From contig NZ_WMEA01000001.1 of the NCBI RefSeq assembly GCF_021735925.1, forward strand, positions 3,936,001 through 4,000,000: a DNA stretch of 64,000 nucleotides, written 5' to 3'. Below the pieces are notes generated by a model. The model did not search any database. It was given only the letters and a program-made list of their open reading frames with translations, and was not told the origin of the DNA. Source of the stretch: Loktanella sp. M215. Its GTDB lineage: Bacteria; Pseudomonadota; Alphaproteobacteria; Rhodobacterales; Rhodobacteraceae. Below, piece after piece: positions 1-8,289 of this stretch (position 1 is its first letter; the number at the start of each line of letters is the position of its first letter). Both the position numbers and the translations under genes were made by a program.

Positions 1-467
1 GGGGCGGCCAGAACGCATGGCTGCGCCAGATTCACGGCCACAACCCGCTCTACGTGCCGACGAAGATCTGGGCCAAGCATGGCTTCAAGGACGGCGACTG
101 GGCGCGCGTCACCTCGGCCCACGGCTCCATCACCGTGCCCGTGGCCCTGCAGGCGTCGCTCAACGAAAACACCGTCTGGACCTGGAACGCCATCGGCAAG
201 CGCAAGGGCGCCTGGGCGCTGGACAAGGTTGCACCCGAGGCGACCCGCGGCTTCCTGCTCAACCACCTGATCCACGAACTGCTCCCGCCCAAGGGCGACG
301 GGTTGCGCTGGTCCAACTCCGACCCGGTCACCGGTCAGGCCGCCTGGTTCGACCTGCGCGTCAAGATCGAGAAATCCGGCACCCCGCAGGAATCCCAACC
401 CATCCTGCCCCCGCTCGCCTCCCCCGTCCCGCCCGCCCCGACATCCCTGCACTGGAAGATCCGATGA
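1..467 (+). CDS. Molybdopterin oxidoreductase, C-terminal part (partial)
   Basis: The 5' end lies outside the window; about 154 C-terminal residues remain, read in the frame whose first full codon starts at base 3. The stretch has the make-up of a molybdopterin-dinucleotide-binding domain that closes DMSO-reductase-family enzymes: it begins GGQNAWLRQI, continues with NPLYVP and KHGFKDGDWARV, then a beta-rich segment, and ends in a proline-rich tail. The following Fe-S and DmsC-type genes show it is the catalytic subunit of a membrane-bound molybdoenzyme. Such complexes include DMSO/polysulfide reductases and the sulfite-oxidising SoeABC; the substrate cannot be decided from this fragment. Family call is firm, substrate open. 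Confidence 0.85.
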   Translation, partial: GGQNAWLRQIHGHNPLYVPTKIWAKHGFKDGDWARVTSAHGSITVPVALQASLNENTVWTWNAIGKRKGAWALDKVAPEATRGFLLNHLIHELLPPKGDGLRWSNSDPVTGQAAWFDLRVKIEKSGTPQESQPILPPLASPVPPAPTSLHWKIR

Positions 468-477
468 CCCGCACCCT

Positions 478-513
478 CCTCGCTTTTTCAGCAAATACTC
501 CCGCCGGAGGCTC
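478..513. repeat. Intergenic repeat, copy 1 of 3
   Basis: A 36-nt element beginning CCTCGCTTTTTC, then AAATACTC, then the GC-rich CCGCCGGAGG. It differs from the copy at 49459-49494 at only two adjacent positions and shares its first 23 nt, with two differences, with 13434-13456. It starts 11 nt after the stop of the molybdoenzyme gene. The surrounding 468-615 gap holds no convincing gene. Confidence 0.75.
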
Positions 514-615
514 CGACCGTCGCCCGGAAGCACGCCGCACCGCCCCTGCACCCCAGCCGTCCACTTCCCAGAATAAACGCCCTGACGCATCTTGCCGCGC
601 CACGGGCCAGACCCA

Positions 616-1368
616 ATGACCCTGCCGCTCCACATCGCCACCCAAGGCAACCCGGCCAATCCATCCATCGTCATGCTGCACGGCTTCTCCATGTCGCACG
701 CGATCTTCGCACCGCTGATGGCGCGGCTGTCGGACTCCTTCCACGTCATCGCCCCGGACCTGCGCGGCCACGGCCTGTCACCCAAACCCGAACAGGCCTA
801 CGGAGACAGCGCCGCCTGGGCCGCCGACATCGCGCAGATCCTGGCCTCCCTTGACAGGCCGCTGCTGCTGGGCTGGTCCATGGGCGGTCGCGTGGCGATG
901 GACTATATCCGCCACCACGGCGATGCGGCCCTGTCGGCCCTCGCGCTGATCGGCAGCTACACTGGCCCGGTCCCCGCCGCGACCAAGGCCAACCGCGGCC
1001 CGATGTTCGACGAAGACCAGCGCGAAACCGGCACCGCCGCCTTCGTCCGCGCCTGCACGAAAGACCCCCTCGCCCCTGACCTCGCACAGACTCTGCTGGA
1101 CGAGGCGCTCCTGTGCCCCCATCACGTCCGCATGGCCCTCGCCGCCCGCGACGAGGACTACACCGCCGACGCCGCGACCGTCACCGTCCCGACGCTGATC
1201 CTGCACGGCGACGCCGACGCGATCGTTCCGCCCGCCGCCTCCGCCGCCCACAACATCCCGAACGCCACCCACGTCATCTACGACGGCATTGGCCACACCC
1301 CCTTCCTCGAAGCGCCCGACCGCTTCGCCGACGACCTCGCAGCCTTCGCCCGAGAGGCCCGGAAATGA
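616..1368 (+). CDS. Alpha/beta-fold hydrolase
   Basis: A 250-residue protein with the standard alpha/beta-hydrolase layout: HGFS oxyanion region at residues 22-25, DLRGHG at 48-53, nucleophile elbow GWSMGG with Ser88, the acidic residue in HGDADAIVPP near residue 200, and the catalytic His in GIGHTPFLE near 226. No signal peptide is visible, so it is probably cytoplasmic. The start at 616 is preferred over an in-frame ATG at 592 because the family normally begins a few residues before the first beta strand. It is inserted between the catalytic and Fe-S subunits of a molybdoenzyme operon, where no hydrolase is needed for electron transfer. Substrate unknown. Confidence 0.85.
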   Translation: MTLPLHIATQGNPANPSIVMLHGFSMSHAIFAPLMARLSDSFHVIAPDLRGHGLSPKPEQAYGDSAAWAADIAQILASLDRPLLLGWSMGGRVAMDYIRHHGDAALSALALIGSYTGPVPAATKANRGPMFDEDQRETGTAAFVRACTKDPLAPDLAQTLLDEALLCPHHVRMALAARDEDYTADAATVTVPTLILHGDADAIVPPAASAAHNIPNATHVIYDGIGHTPFLEAPDRFADDLAAFAREARK

Positions 1369-1468
1369 TCCTTCTTCTGGTCGCAAATACTTCGGGGGGA
1401 GTCCGCAGGACGGGGGGCTGGCCCCCCCGATGCCGGCGCAAAAAAGAACCACACCAAGGCCACACCCC

Positions 1469-2239
1469 ATGACGACGCTGCCACCCCCGTCACAGGTCAA
1501 GCTCGGTCTCGTCATCGACCTCGACACCTGCGTCGGCTGCCATGCCTGCGTGGTCGCCTGCAAGGGCTGGAACACCCAAAGCGACCTCGGCGCGCCGCTC
1601 TCGGATCAGGACCCCTACGGGGCAGACCCGTCCGGCACCTTCCTCAACCGCGTCCACAGTTACGAGGTGACGCCGCCCACCGGCCCCACGCAAGCGGTGC
1701 ATTTTCCGAAATCCTGCCTGCATTGTGAAGACGCCCCCTGCGTCACCGTCTGCCCCACCGGTGCCAGCTACAAGCGCGCCACCGACGGCATCGTGCTGGT
1801 GAACGAGGACGCCTGCATCGGCTGCGGCCTCTGCGCCTGGGCCTGCCCCTACGGTGCGCGCGAAATGGATTCCAGCGCCGGCGTGATGAAGAAATGCACC
1901 CTCTGCGTCGACCGCATCTACAACGAGGCGCTGCCCGAAATCGACCGCACCCCCGCCTGCGTGCGCACCTGTCCCGCCGGCGCGCGCCATTTTGGCGATC
2001 TGGGCGATCCGGACTCCGCCGTCAGCCAGTTGGTCGCGGACCGGGGCGGCTTCGATCTGATGCCAGAACAAGGCACGAAACCGGTCAACAAGTACCTGCC
2101 CCCCCGCCCCCGCGACCGCGATACCGCCGGCGACATCGACATACTCGCACCGCTCCTTGACACCGTCGCGACCGACGGCAAGGGGCTGGTCGCATGGCTC
2201 GACCGGACCCTGTCGAAATTGCCCGGGGCGCGCGGCTGA
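1469..2239 (+). CDS. 4Fe-4S ferredoxin-type subunit of molybdoenzyme (DmsB/SoeB-like)
   Basis: A 256-residue electron-transfer subunit that would pass electrons between the molybdopterin subunit and the membrane anchor. Four cysteine groups are visible in order: CVGCHACVVAC, CLHCEDAPCVTVCP, CIGCGLCAWACP, and CTLC paired with CVRTCP, which fits four [4Fe-4S] clusters as in DmsB, PhsB and SoeB. No Tat or Sec signal is present, as expected for a subunit exported with, or kept beside, its partner. The start at 1469 is the first ATG before the conserved region. Its stop overlaps the next gene's start as TGATG, indicating translational coupling. Length matches the family. Confidence 0.93.
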   Translation: MTTLPPPSQVKLGLVIDLDTCVGCHACVVACKGWNTQSDLGAPLSDQDPYGADPSGTFLNRVHSYEVTPPTGPTQAVHFPKSCLHCEDAPCVTVCPTGASYKRATDGIVLVNEDACIGCGLCAWACPYGAREMDSSAGVMKKCTLCVDRIYNEALPEIDRTPACVRTCPAGARHFGDLGDPDSAVSQLVADRGGFDLMPEQGTKPVNKYLPPRPRDRDTAGDIDILAPLLDTVATDGKGLVAWLDRTLSKLPGARG

Positions 2240-3108
2240 TGCACCCGGCCCCCTCCGTCATCACATTCACCACCCTCTCCGGCCTCGGCTTCGGCTTGCT
2301 GTTCTGGCTCGGCCTCGGGCTGCCCGGCCCCACCGGCTGGGTCGCCGCGGCCTTCTTTGGCCTTGCCTTCGTGCTGGCGGTCGTCGGCCTGCTCGCCTCC
2401 ACCTTCCACCTCGGCCATCCGGAGCGCGCGCATCTGGCCCTCACCCAATGGCGCACCAGCTGGCTGTCGCGCGAGGGGATCGCCGCGATCGCGACACTGC
2501 TGCTGGGGGGCATCTTCGCGCTTTTACGGGTCATAGAGATCGCAGCCGCCCCGCTGGGATGGCTGGTGTCGCTGGGATGCCTTGCCACGGTCTTTACCAC
2601 CGCGATGATCTACACCCAGATGAAGACCGTGCCCCGCTGGCGCCACTGGACTACGCCGGCCGTGTTCCTGGGCCTGTCGTTGGCCGGCGGCGCGCTGCTG
2701 GCCAATCAGGGTCATGCCGCGTTGATCCTGCTCGCTATGACGGCAGTGCTGCAACTGGTGGCCTGGATCACCGGCGACAGGCGGCTGGCCGTATCCGGCA
2801 CGACGCTGGCCACGGCCACGGGTCTGGGCGGGATCGGCAGCGTCAGGTCCTTCATGCCGCCACATACAGGATCGAACTATCTGCTGCGCGAATTCGTCCA
2901 CGTAGTCGGACGGCGGCACGCGCTGCAACTGCGGGTCATCGGGTTGATCCTCGCCTGCGGCGTGCCAATCCCGCTGCTGGCCGCCGGGCTGACCCACATC
3001 ACCGCATTGATCGCCGTCGTGGCGCACCTGCTGGGCGTGCTTTGTCTGCGCTGGCTGTTCTTTGCGCAGGCGGAACACGTCGTCGGCCTGTACTACGGCA
3101 AACGCTAG
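2239..3108 (+). CDS. DmsC-type membrane anchor subunit
   Basis: A 289-residue, strongly hydrophobic protein with about eight membrane segments. It has the DmsC family signature STFHLGHPERA followed by a WRTSWLSREG stretch. It would anchor the molybdoenzyme and exchange electrons with the quinone pool. The start ATG at 2239 shares its A with the stop of the Fe-S gene. Together with the preceding genes it forms an A-(hydrolase)-B-C operon; DMSO reductase and the SoeABC sulfite dehydrogenase are both possible. The operon ends at paired hairpins at 3123-3163. Confidence 0.92.
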   Translation: MHPAPSVITFTTLSGLGFGLLFWLGLGLPGPTGWVAAAFFGLAFVLAVVGLLASTFHLGHPERAHLALTQWRTSWLSREGIAAIATLLLGGIFALLRVIEIAAAPLGWLVSLGCLATVFTTAMIYTQMKTVPRWRHWTTPAVFLGLSLAGGALLANQGHAALILLAMTAVLQLVAWITGDRRLAVSGTTLATATGLGGIGSVRSFMPPHTGSNYLLREFVHVVGRRHALQLRVIGLILACGVPIPLLAAGLTHITALIAVVAHLLGVLCLRWLFFAQAEHVVGLYYGKR

Positions 3109-3122
3109 CCCGGGCGCGGTAT

Positions 3123-3163
3123 CCGATTTTTCCGTGAAAAATCGGCTTGGGGCTCTGCCCCAA
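3123..3163. terminator. Bidirectional double-hairpin terminator
   Basis: Two adjacent perfect hairpins. The first has 9-bp arms CCGATTTTT and AAAAATCGG (3123-3131/3137-3145), giving A/T tracts on both strands. The second has 7-bp arms TTGGGGC and GCCCCAA (3147-3153/3157-3163). They lie between the convergent anchor gene and transporter ATPase gene, where a terminator serving both is expected. Confidence 0.75.
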
Positions 3164-3206
3164 ACCCCGGGATATTTTCAAAACAGAGAGGGGGGGCAGC
3201 GGCGCG

Positions 3207-4262
<1,056 letters not shown>

Positions 4263-4265
4263 GGC

Positions 4266-5072
4266 CTATTCCCCCGCTATTGTTTTCCGTTGTGTCCCAA
4301 GATCGGGAAAGCTCCATTTCGCCGCATCGGCGGCGATCGCGGCCGCCGTGTCGCAGACCTGCGGTGCCAACCGGTCCAGCCCCGCCAGATCGGTCCGCGC
4401 CGTCGTGGCCGTGACCGACACCGCACCCAGCACGCGCCCCGTGGGCGTCAGCACTGGGGCCGCCACGCAAATGATACCCGCCTCGTGTTCTTCGCGGTCA
4501 AAACCGTAGCCGCGCGCGCGGATCGCCTGCAGCTCGCGCCGCAGGGCGGTGGCGGTGGTCAGCGTGCCGGGCTGGAAGCGGTGGAACGACTGCTGTGCTA
4601 TGATCGCATCGGCGGCACCGCCCTCCAGATAGGCCAGCATGACCTTGCCGACGCCGGTGCAATAGGCCGGACCGACCTTGCCCGCCTGAGAGAACATCTG
4701 AACCGGACTGTCCGCGTTGCGCTTGTCCAGATAAAGCACCTGCGCGTGATCCAGCTGCGCCAGATGAACGGTTTCATGGGTCGCGGCGGAGAGATGCAGC
4801 AGATGCGGCCGCGCCACCTGCACCAGGCTCGACTGCGCCCAGGCCGCATGGGCCAGCCGCACCAGCCGCGCACCGGGGGCATAGGTCTGCCGGTCGGGAT
4901 CGAAGGTCAGCATGTTCTGGCTGACCAAAGTTTGCAGCAGGCGGTAAAGCGTCGGTTTTGGAAAGGCAGAGTCCGCCAGCACGTCATTGAACCGCACCGG
5001 GCGGCCGAAACCGGCCACCTGATCCAGCACCTCCAGTGCCTTGCCGACGGTGCCGTCACCGCTGCCTGCCAT
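4266..5072 (-). CDS. IclR family transcriptional regulator
   Basis: A 268-residue regulator with an N-terminal winged helix (GKALEVLDQVAGF followed by FPKPTLYRLLQTLVSQ) and a C-terminal IclR effector domain (VGPAYCTGVGKVMLAYL; REEHEAGIICVAAPV). The start at 5072 is chosen over an ATG six codons upstream because GGGAGG sits at the right distance before it. It diverges from the galactoside operon and shares a 142-bp intergenic region containing the palindrome GTTTCA-N5-TGAAAC, a plausible operator. It likely controls galactoside uptake and catabolism; effector and sign of control are not visible. Confidence 0.92.
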   Translation of the reverse strand: MAGSGDGTVGKALEVLDQVAGFGRPVRFNDVLADSAFPKPTLYRLLQTLVSQNMLTFDPDRQTYAPGARLVRLAHAAWAQSSLVQVARPHLLHLSAATHETVHLAQLDHAQVLYLDKRNADSPVQMFSQAGKVGPAYCTGVGKVMLAYLEGGAADAIIAQQSFHRFQPGTLTTATALRRELQAIRARGYGFDREEHEAGIICVAAPVLTPTGRVLGAVSVTATTARTDLAGLDRLAPQVCDTAAAIAADAAKWSFPDLGTQRKTIAGE

Positions 5073-5120
5073 GCGTCCCTCCCCCTGCACCCGATGCTGC
5101 GCTGCGGCGGATCGGGACTG

Positions 5121-5185
5121 TTGACAAGCCTAGGGGATTCGCGATTAGGTATCAATATACAAAACCGAGTTTCACATAATGAAAC
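5121..5185 (+). promoter_or_regulatory. Galactoside operon promoter region with IclR-type operator
   Basis: TTGACA at 5121-5126 is a good -35 match, although no strong -10 follows at 17 nt. Downstream, GTTTCA-CATAA-TGAAAC (5169-5185) is a perfect 6-bp inverted repeat with a 5-nt centre, about 30 nt before the start of the binding-protein gene. IclR-family proteins bind palindromes of this sort, and the IclR gene is adjacent. The binding-protein ribosome site GGGAGGAA lies just before 5215. Confidence 0.55.
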
Positions 5186-5214
5186 CAAAGAGACGCAATT
5201 CAGGGAGGAAACCA

Positions 5215-6459
5215 ATGTTGCGCAAACCCCTCGGCACCGGTCTGGTGCTGTCCGTGGCCCTGCTGGGGGCGACATCCGCCATCGCCCAGCAGCGCGTTCT
5301 GACCTTCAATACCGACACGTCCGACCCCGCGCCCAAGGCCGCGTTCGAGGCGCTGATCGCCGATTTCGAGGCGGAGTATCCGGACATCGACGTGCAGACC
5401 AACCTGTTCGACCACGAAGGCTACAAAACCGCGATCCGCAACTTTCTGACCGCCGACAGCCCGGATCTGGCCAACTGGTACGCCGGCAACCGGATGAAGC
5501 CCTTTGTCGACGCAGGCCAGTTCGTGGATGTCTCCGACGTCTGGGCCGACAACGATCTGAACGCGCAACTCGCCTCGGCCGAGTCCGCCATGACCATCGA
5601 CGGCAAGCAGTGGGGCGTGCCCTATACCTACTACCAGTGGGGCATGTATTATAACAAAGCGGTCTACGACCAGGTCGGCGCGAAGGTACCTGAAACCTAT
5701 GAAGACTTCGTCGCCAACTGCAAACTCTTCAAGGATGCGGGCATCGACTGCCTGACCACCGGCACCTCTGCCATGTGGCCCGCCGCAGGCCTTTTCGACT
5801 ATTTCGACCTGCGCACCAACGGCTACGACTTCCACATGCAACTGACGGCCGGAGAGATCCCCTGGACCGACGAGCGTGTGCGCAACACCTTTGCCGAGTG
5901 GAACAAGCTGGTCGAACCCGGCTACATCACCGCCAACGCCGCCGCCATCGACTGGCAGGACGCCGCAGCGCTGCTAAGCCAAGGCAAGGCCGCAAACTAC
6001 GTCATGGGCAACTTTGCCGTGGCCACGTTCAAGGACGGCGGCATGACCGACGACACGCTGGGCTTCTTTCCGTTCCCGACGATCAACCCCGACGTCGCCC
6101 GCGCCGAGGATGCGCCGACCGACACCGTCCACATCCCCGCCGGTGCCAAGAACCCCGAGGACGCCAAGACCTTCCTCGCGTTCCTCGCGCGGCCGGACGT
6201 GCAGACCAAGCTGAACGCCGCGCTGGGTCAGCTTCCGGTCAACAACGAATCCACCGTGGACGAAGCCGATCCATTCCTCTCGCAAGGGTTCGAGATGCTC
6301 TCCACCGCTTCCGGCCTCGCGCAGTTCTTCGACCGTGATGCACCGGCCGAAATGGCGGCCAGCGGCATGGAAGGCTTTCAGGAGTTCATGGCCTATCCGG
6401 CCAACCTCGAGGACATCCTGAACCGCCTCGAAAGCGATCGTCAGCGGATCTACAAGTAA
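5215..6459 (+). CDS. Sugar ABC transporter substrate-binding protein (CUT1)
   Basis: A 414-residue periplasmic binding protein. The N-terminus MLRKPLGTGLVLSVALLG followed by ATSAIAQ is a Sec signal peptide. The body resembles extracellular solute-binding family 1 (UgpB/MalE-like): GVPYTYYQWGMYYNKAVYD and the GKAANYVMGNFA region are typical. The start at 5215 has GGGAGGAAACC directly upstream; the earlier in-frame ATG at 5179 lies inside the operator and lacks such a site. It is the first gene of the galactoside operon and probably captures alpha- or beta-galactosides. A strong hairpin follows at 6466-6492. Confidence 0.93.
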   Translation: MLRKPLGTGLVLSVALLGATSAIAQQRVLTFNTDTSDPAPKAAFEALIADFEAEYPDIDVQTNLFDHEGYKTAIRNFLTADSPDLANWYAGNRMKPFVDAGQFVDVSDVWADNDLNAQLASAESAMTIDGKQWGVPYTYYQWGMYYNKAVYDQVGAKVPETYEDFVANCKLFKDAGIDCLTTGTSAMWPAAGLFDYFDLRTNGYDFHMQLTAGEIPWTDERVRNTFAEWNKLVEPGYITANAAAIDWQDAAALLSQGKAANYVMGNFAVATFKDGGMTDDTLGFFPFPTINPDVARAEDAPTDTVHIPAGAKNPEDAKTFLAFLARPDVQTKLNAALGQLPVNNESTVDEADPFLSQGFEMLSTASGLAQFFDRDAPAEMAASGMEGFQEFMAYPANLEDILNRLESDRQRIYK

Positions 6460-6465
6460 CGCTGC

Positions 6466-6492
6466 CGGGGCGGGTTCAAATGGCCCGCCCCG
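6466..6492 (+). terminator. Hairpin between binding-protein and permease genes
   Basis: Perfect 9-bp stem CGGGGCGGG/CCCGCCCCG with a 9-nt loop, starting 7 nt after the binding-protein stop. There is no U tract, so partial termination or 3' mRNA protection is more likely than full termination. It would raise binding-protein level over permeases. Confidence 0.5.
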
Positions 6493-6512
6493 CACCGACC
6501 GGGGGGAACACG

Positions 6513-7436
6513 ATGACCATTGCCGTGCCAGAACCATCAGAGCCGCCGCGCCGGACGTGGTGGCAGTCGAACCAGCAGACCCTGACCCCGTGGCTGTTTC
6601 TGGCCCCCGGCATCTTCATGTTCGCGGTCTACGTGATCTGGCCGATCTTCGCCTCCTTCCAGTTCAGCTTCTATGACTGGGACGGCCTCTCCCCCAAGAC
6701 ATGGGTCGGCTGGGCCAACTACCAGGAGCTGTGGGGCGACCGGAACTTCATCATCTCGCTCAAGAACAACCTGATCTGGCTGGTTCTTTACATGCTGGCG
6801 GTGCCTGCGGGCCTTGGCATCGCGATCTTTCTGAACCAGACCGTGACCGGCATCCGGATCTACAAATCCCTGTTTTTCTTTCCCTTCGTGATCTCTCAGG
6901 TCGTCGTCGGCCTGATGTTCGCGTGGTTCTACGCGCCCAACTTCGGCCTGTTCTTCCTGCTGACCGAATGGCTCTTCGGCACCGGCACCGCTGTCCTCGC
7001 GAACCCCGAATACGCCACCTATGGCATCATCGTTGCGGGCCTCTGGCCGCAGATCGCCCATTGCATGATCCTGTACCTGACCGGCCTGAACAACGTGGCC
7101 CCCGACCAGATCGAGGCCGCGCGCCTCGACGGCGCCAAGGGCCTCAAGATGCTCTGGTATGTCGTGCTGCCGCAACTGCGGCCCGCCACCTTCATCGCCG
7201 TCGTCGTGACCGTGATCGGTGCGCTGCGCAGCTTCGACCTCGTGTCCATCATGACCAACGGCGGCCCCTTCGGGCAGACCCGCGTGCTGTCATTCTACAT
7301 GTATGAAAAAGCGCTGAGCGAATATGGCTACCGCATGGGTTACGGTGCTGCCATCGCCGTCGTCCTGTTCCTCATCATGATGGTCTTCATCGCCGGCTTC
7401 GTCTGGAAGATGATCCGCGACGAAAAGGGGCACTGA
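6513..7436 (+). CDS. Sugar ABC transporter permease (MalF/UgpA type)
   Basis: A 307-residue inner-membrane permease with about six membrane segments, the first at residues ~22-45 (LTPWLFLAPGIFMFAVYVIW). The EAA cytoplasmic loop, which docks the ATPase, reads IEAARLDGAKGLKMLWYVVLP. The start at 6513 is selected because GGGGGGAACACG precedes it; an upstream ATG at 6480 lies in the hairpin. It pairs with the next permease and the ATPase at 3207-4262. Confidence 0.93.
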   Translation: MTIAVPEPSEPPRRTWWQSNQQTLTPWLFLAPGIFMFAVYVIWPIFASFQFSFYDWDGLSPKTWVGWANYQELWGDRNFIISLKNNLIWLVLYMLAVPAGLGIAIFLNQTVTGIRIYKSLFFFPFVISQVVVGLMFAWFYAPNFGLFFLLTEWLFGTGTAVLANPEYATYGIIVAGLWPQIAHCMILYLTGLNNVAPDQIEAARLDGAKGLKMLWYVVLPQLRPATFIAVVVTVIGALRSFDLVSIMTNGGPFGQTRVLSFYMYEKALSEYGYRMGYGAAIAVVLFLIMMVFIAGFVWKMIRDEKGH

Positions 7437-7438
7437 CC

Positions 7439-8284
7439 ATGTTCCCCCGCCCCATCGCCCAGCGCGGCCCCGCCGCCCAGTGGACCTATTCCGCGCTGCT
7501 GCCCATCGCCCTGATCCTGTGGCTGCTGCCGCTGCTCGGCATCGCCATGACCTCGGTGAAACCCGCAGCCGACCTTGCGTCAGGCAACTACTTCGGCCTG
7601 CCGACGCACCTCGCGTTCGAGAATTACTGGACCGTCCTTTTTGATTTTGACCTCTGGAAATACATCCGCAATTCGTTTTACGTGACGATCCCCACGGTGA
7701 TCGGCGCGGTCGCGCTGTCCTGCCTCACCGGCTTTGCGCTTGGCATCTACAAGTTCCGCGGCAACCTGCTGATCTTCTTCATGTTCGTCGCAGGCAACTT
7801 CGTGCCGTTCCAGATCCTGATGGTCCCGGTCCGCGACATGACCATCAACCTCGGCATCTACAACACGCCTTGGGCGTTGATCGTCTTCCACATCGCGTTC
7901 CAGACCGGCTTCTGCACGCTCTTCATGCGCAACTTCATCGCCGCCCTGCCGCGCGAGTTGATCGAGGCCGCCCGTGTCGAAGGCGTCGCAGAATGGCAGA
8001 TCTTCTGGTACATCGTCCTGCCCCTGATGAAGCCCGCGATCGCCGCGCTGTCGGTGCTGGTCTTCACCTTCATCTGGAACGACTTCTTCTGGGCCACGGT
8101 CCTGACCACCAGCGCCGACACCCGCCCCGTCACCGCCGGCCTGTCGTCGCTGAACGGCCAGTGGGTCGCAGCATGGCACCTCGTCTCTGCCGGGTCCATC
8201 GTCGCGGCATTGCCCCCCGTGGCCATGTTCTTCCTGATGCAAAAGCACTTCATTGCCGGTCTGACCCTCGGCGCCGTAAAGTAA
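7439..8284 (+). CDS. Sugar ABC transporter permease (MalG/UgpE type)
   Basis: A 281-residue partner permease with six predicted membrane segments and an EAA loop, LIEAARVEGVAEWQIFWYIV, followed by LPLMKPAIAAL. It begins 2 nt after the stop of the first permease and is followed 5 nt later by the alpha-galactosidase gene, so transport and hydrolysis are expressed together. The C-terminus FIAGLTLGAVK is the typical end of the MalG subfamily. Confidence 0.94.
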   Translation: MFPRPIAQRGPAAQWTYSALLPIALILWLLPLLGIAMTSVKPAADLASGNYFGLPTHLAFENYWTVLFDFDLWKYIRNSFYVTIPTVIGAVALSCLTGFALGIYKFRGNLLIFFMFVAGNFVPFQILMVPVRDMTINLGIYNTPWALIVFHIAFQTGFCTLFMRNFIAALPRELIEAARVEGVAEWQIFWYIVLPLMKPAIAALSVLVFTFIWNDFFWATVLTTSADTRPVTAGLSSLNGQWVAAWHLVSAGSIVAALPPVAMFFLMQKHFIAGLTLGAVK

Positions 8285-8289
8285 GCAAA

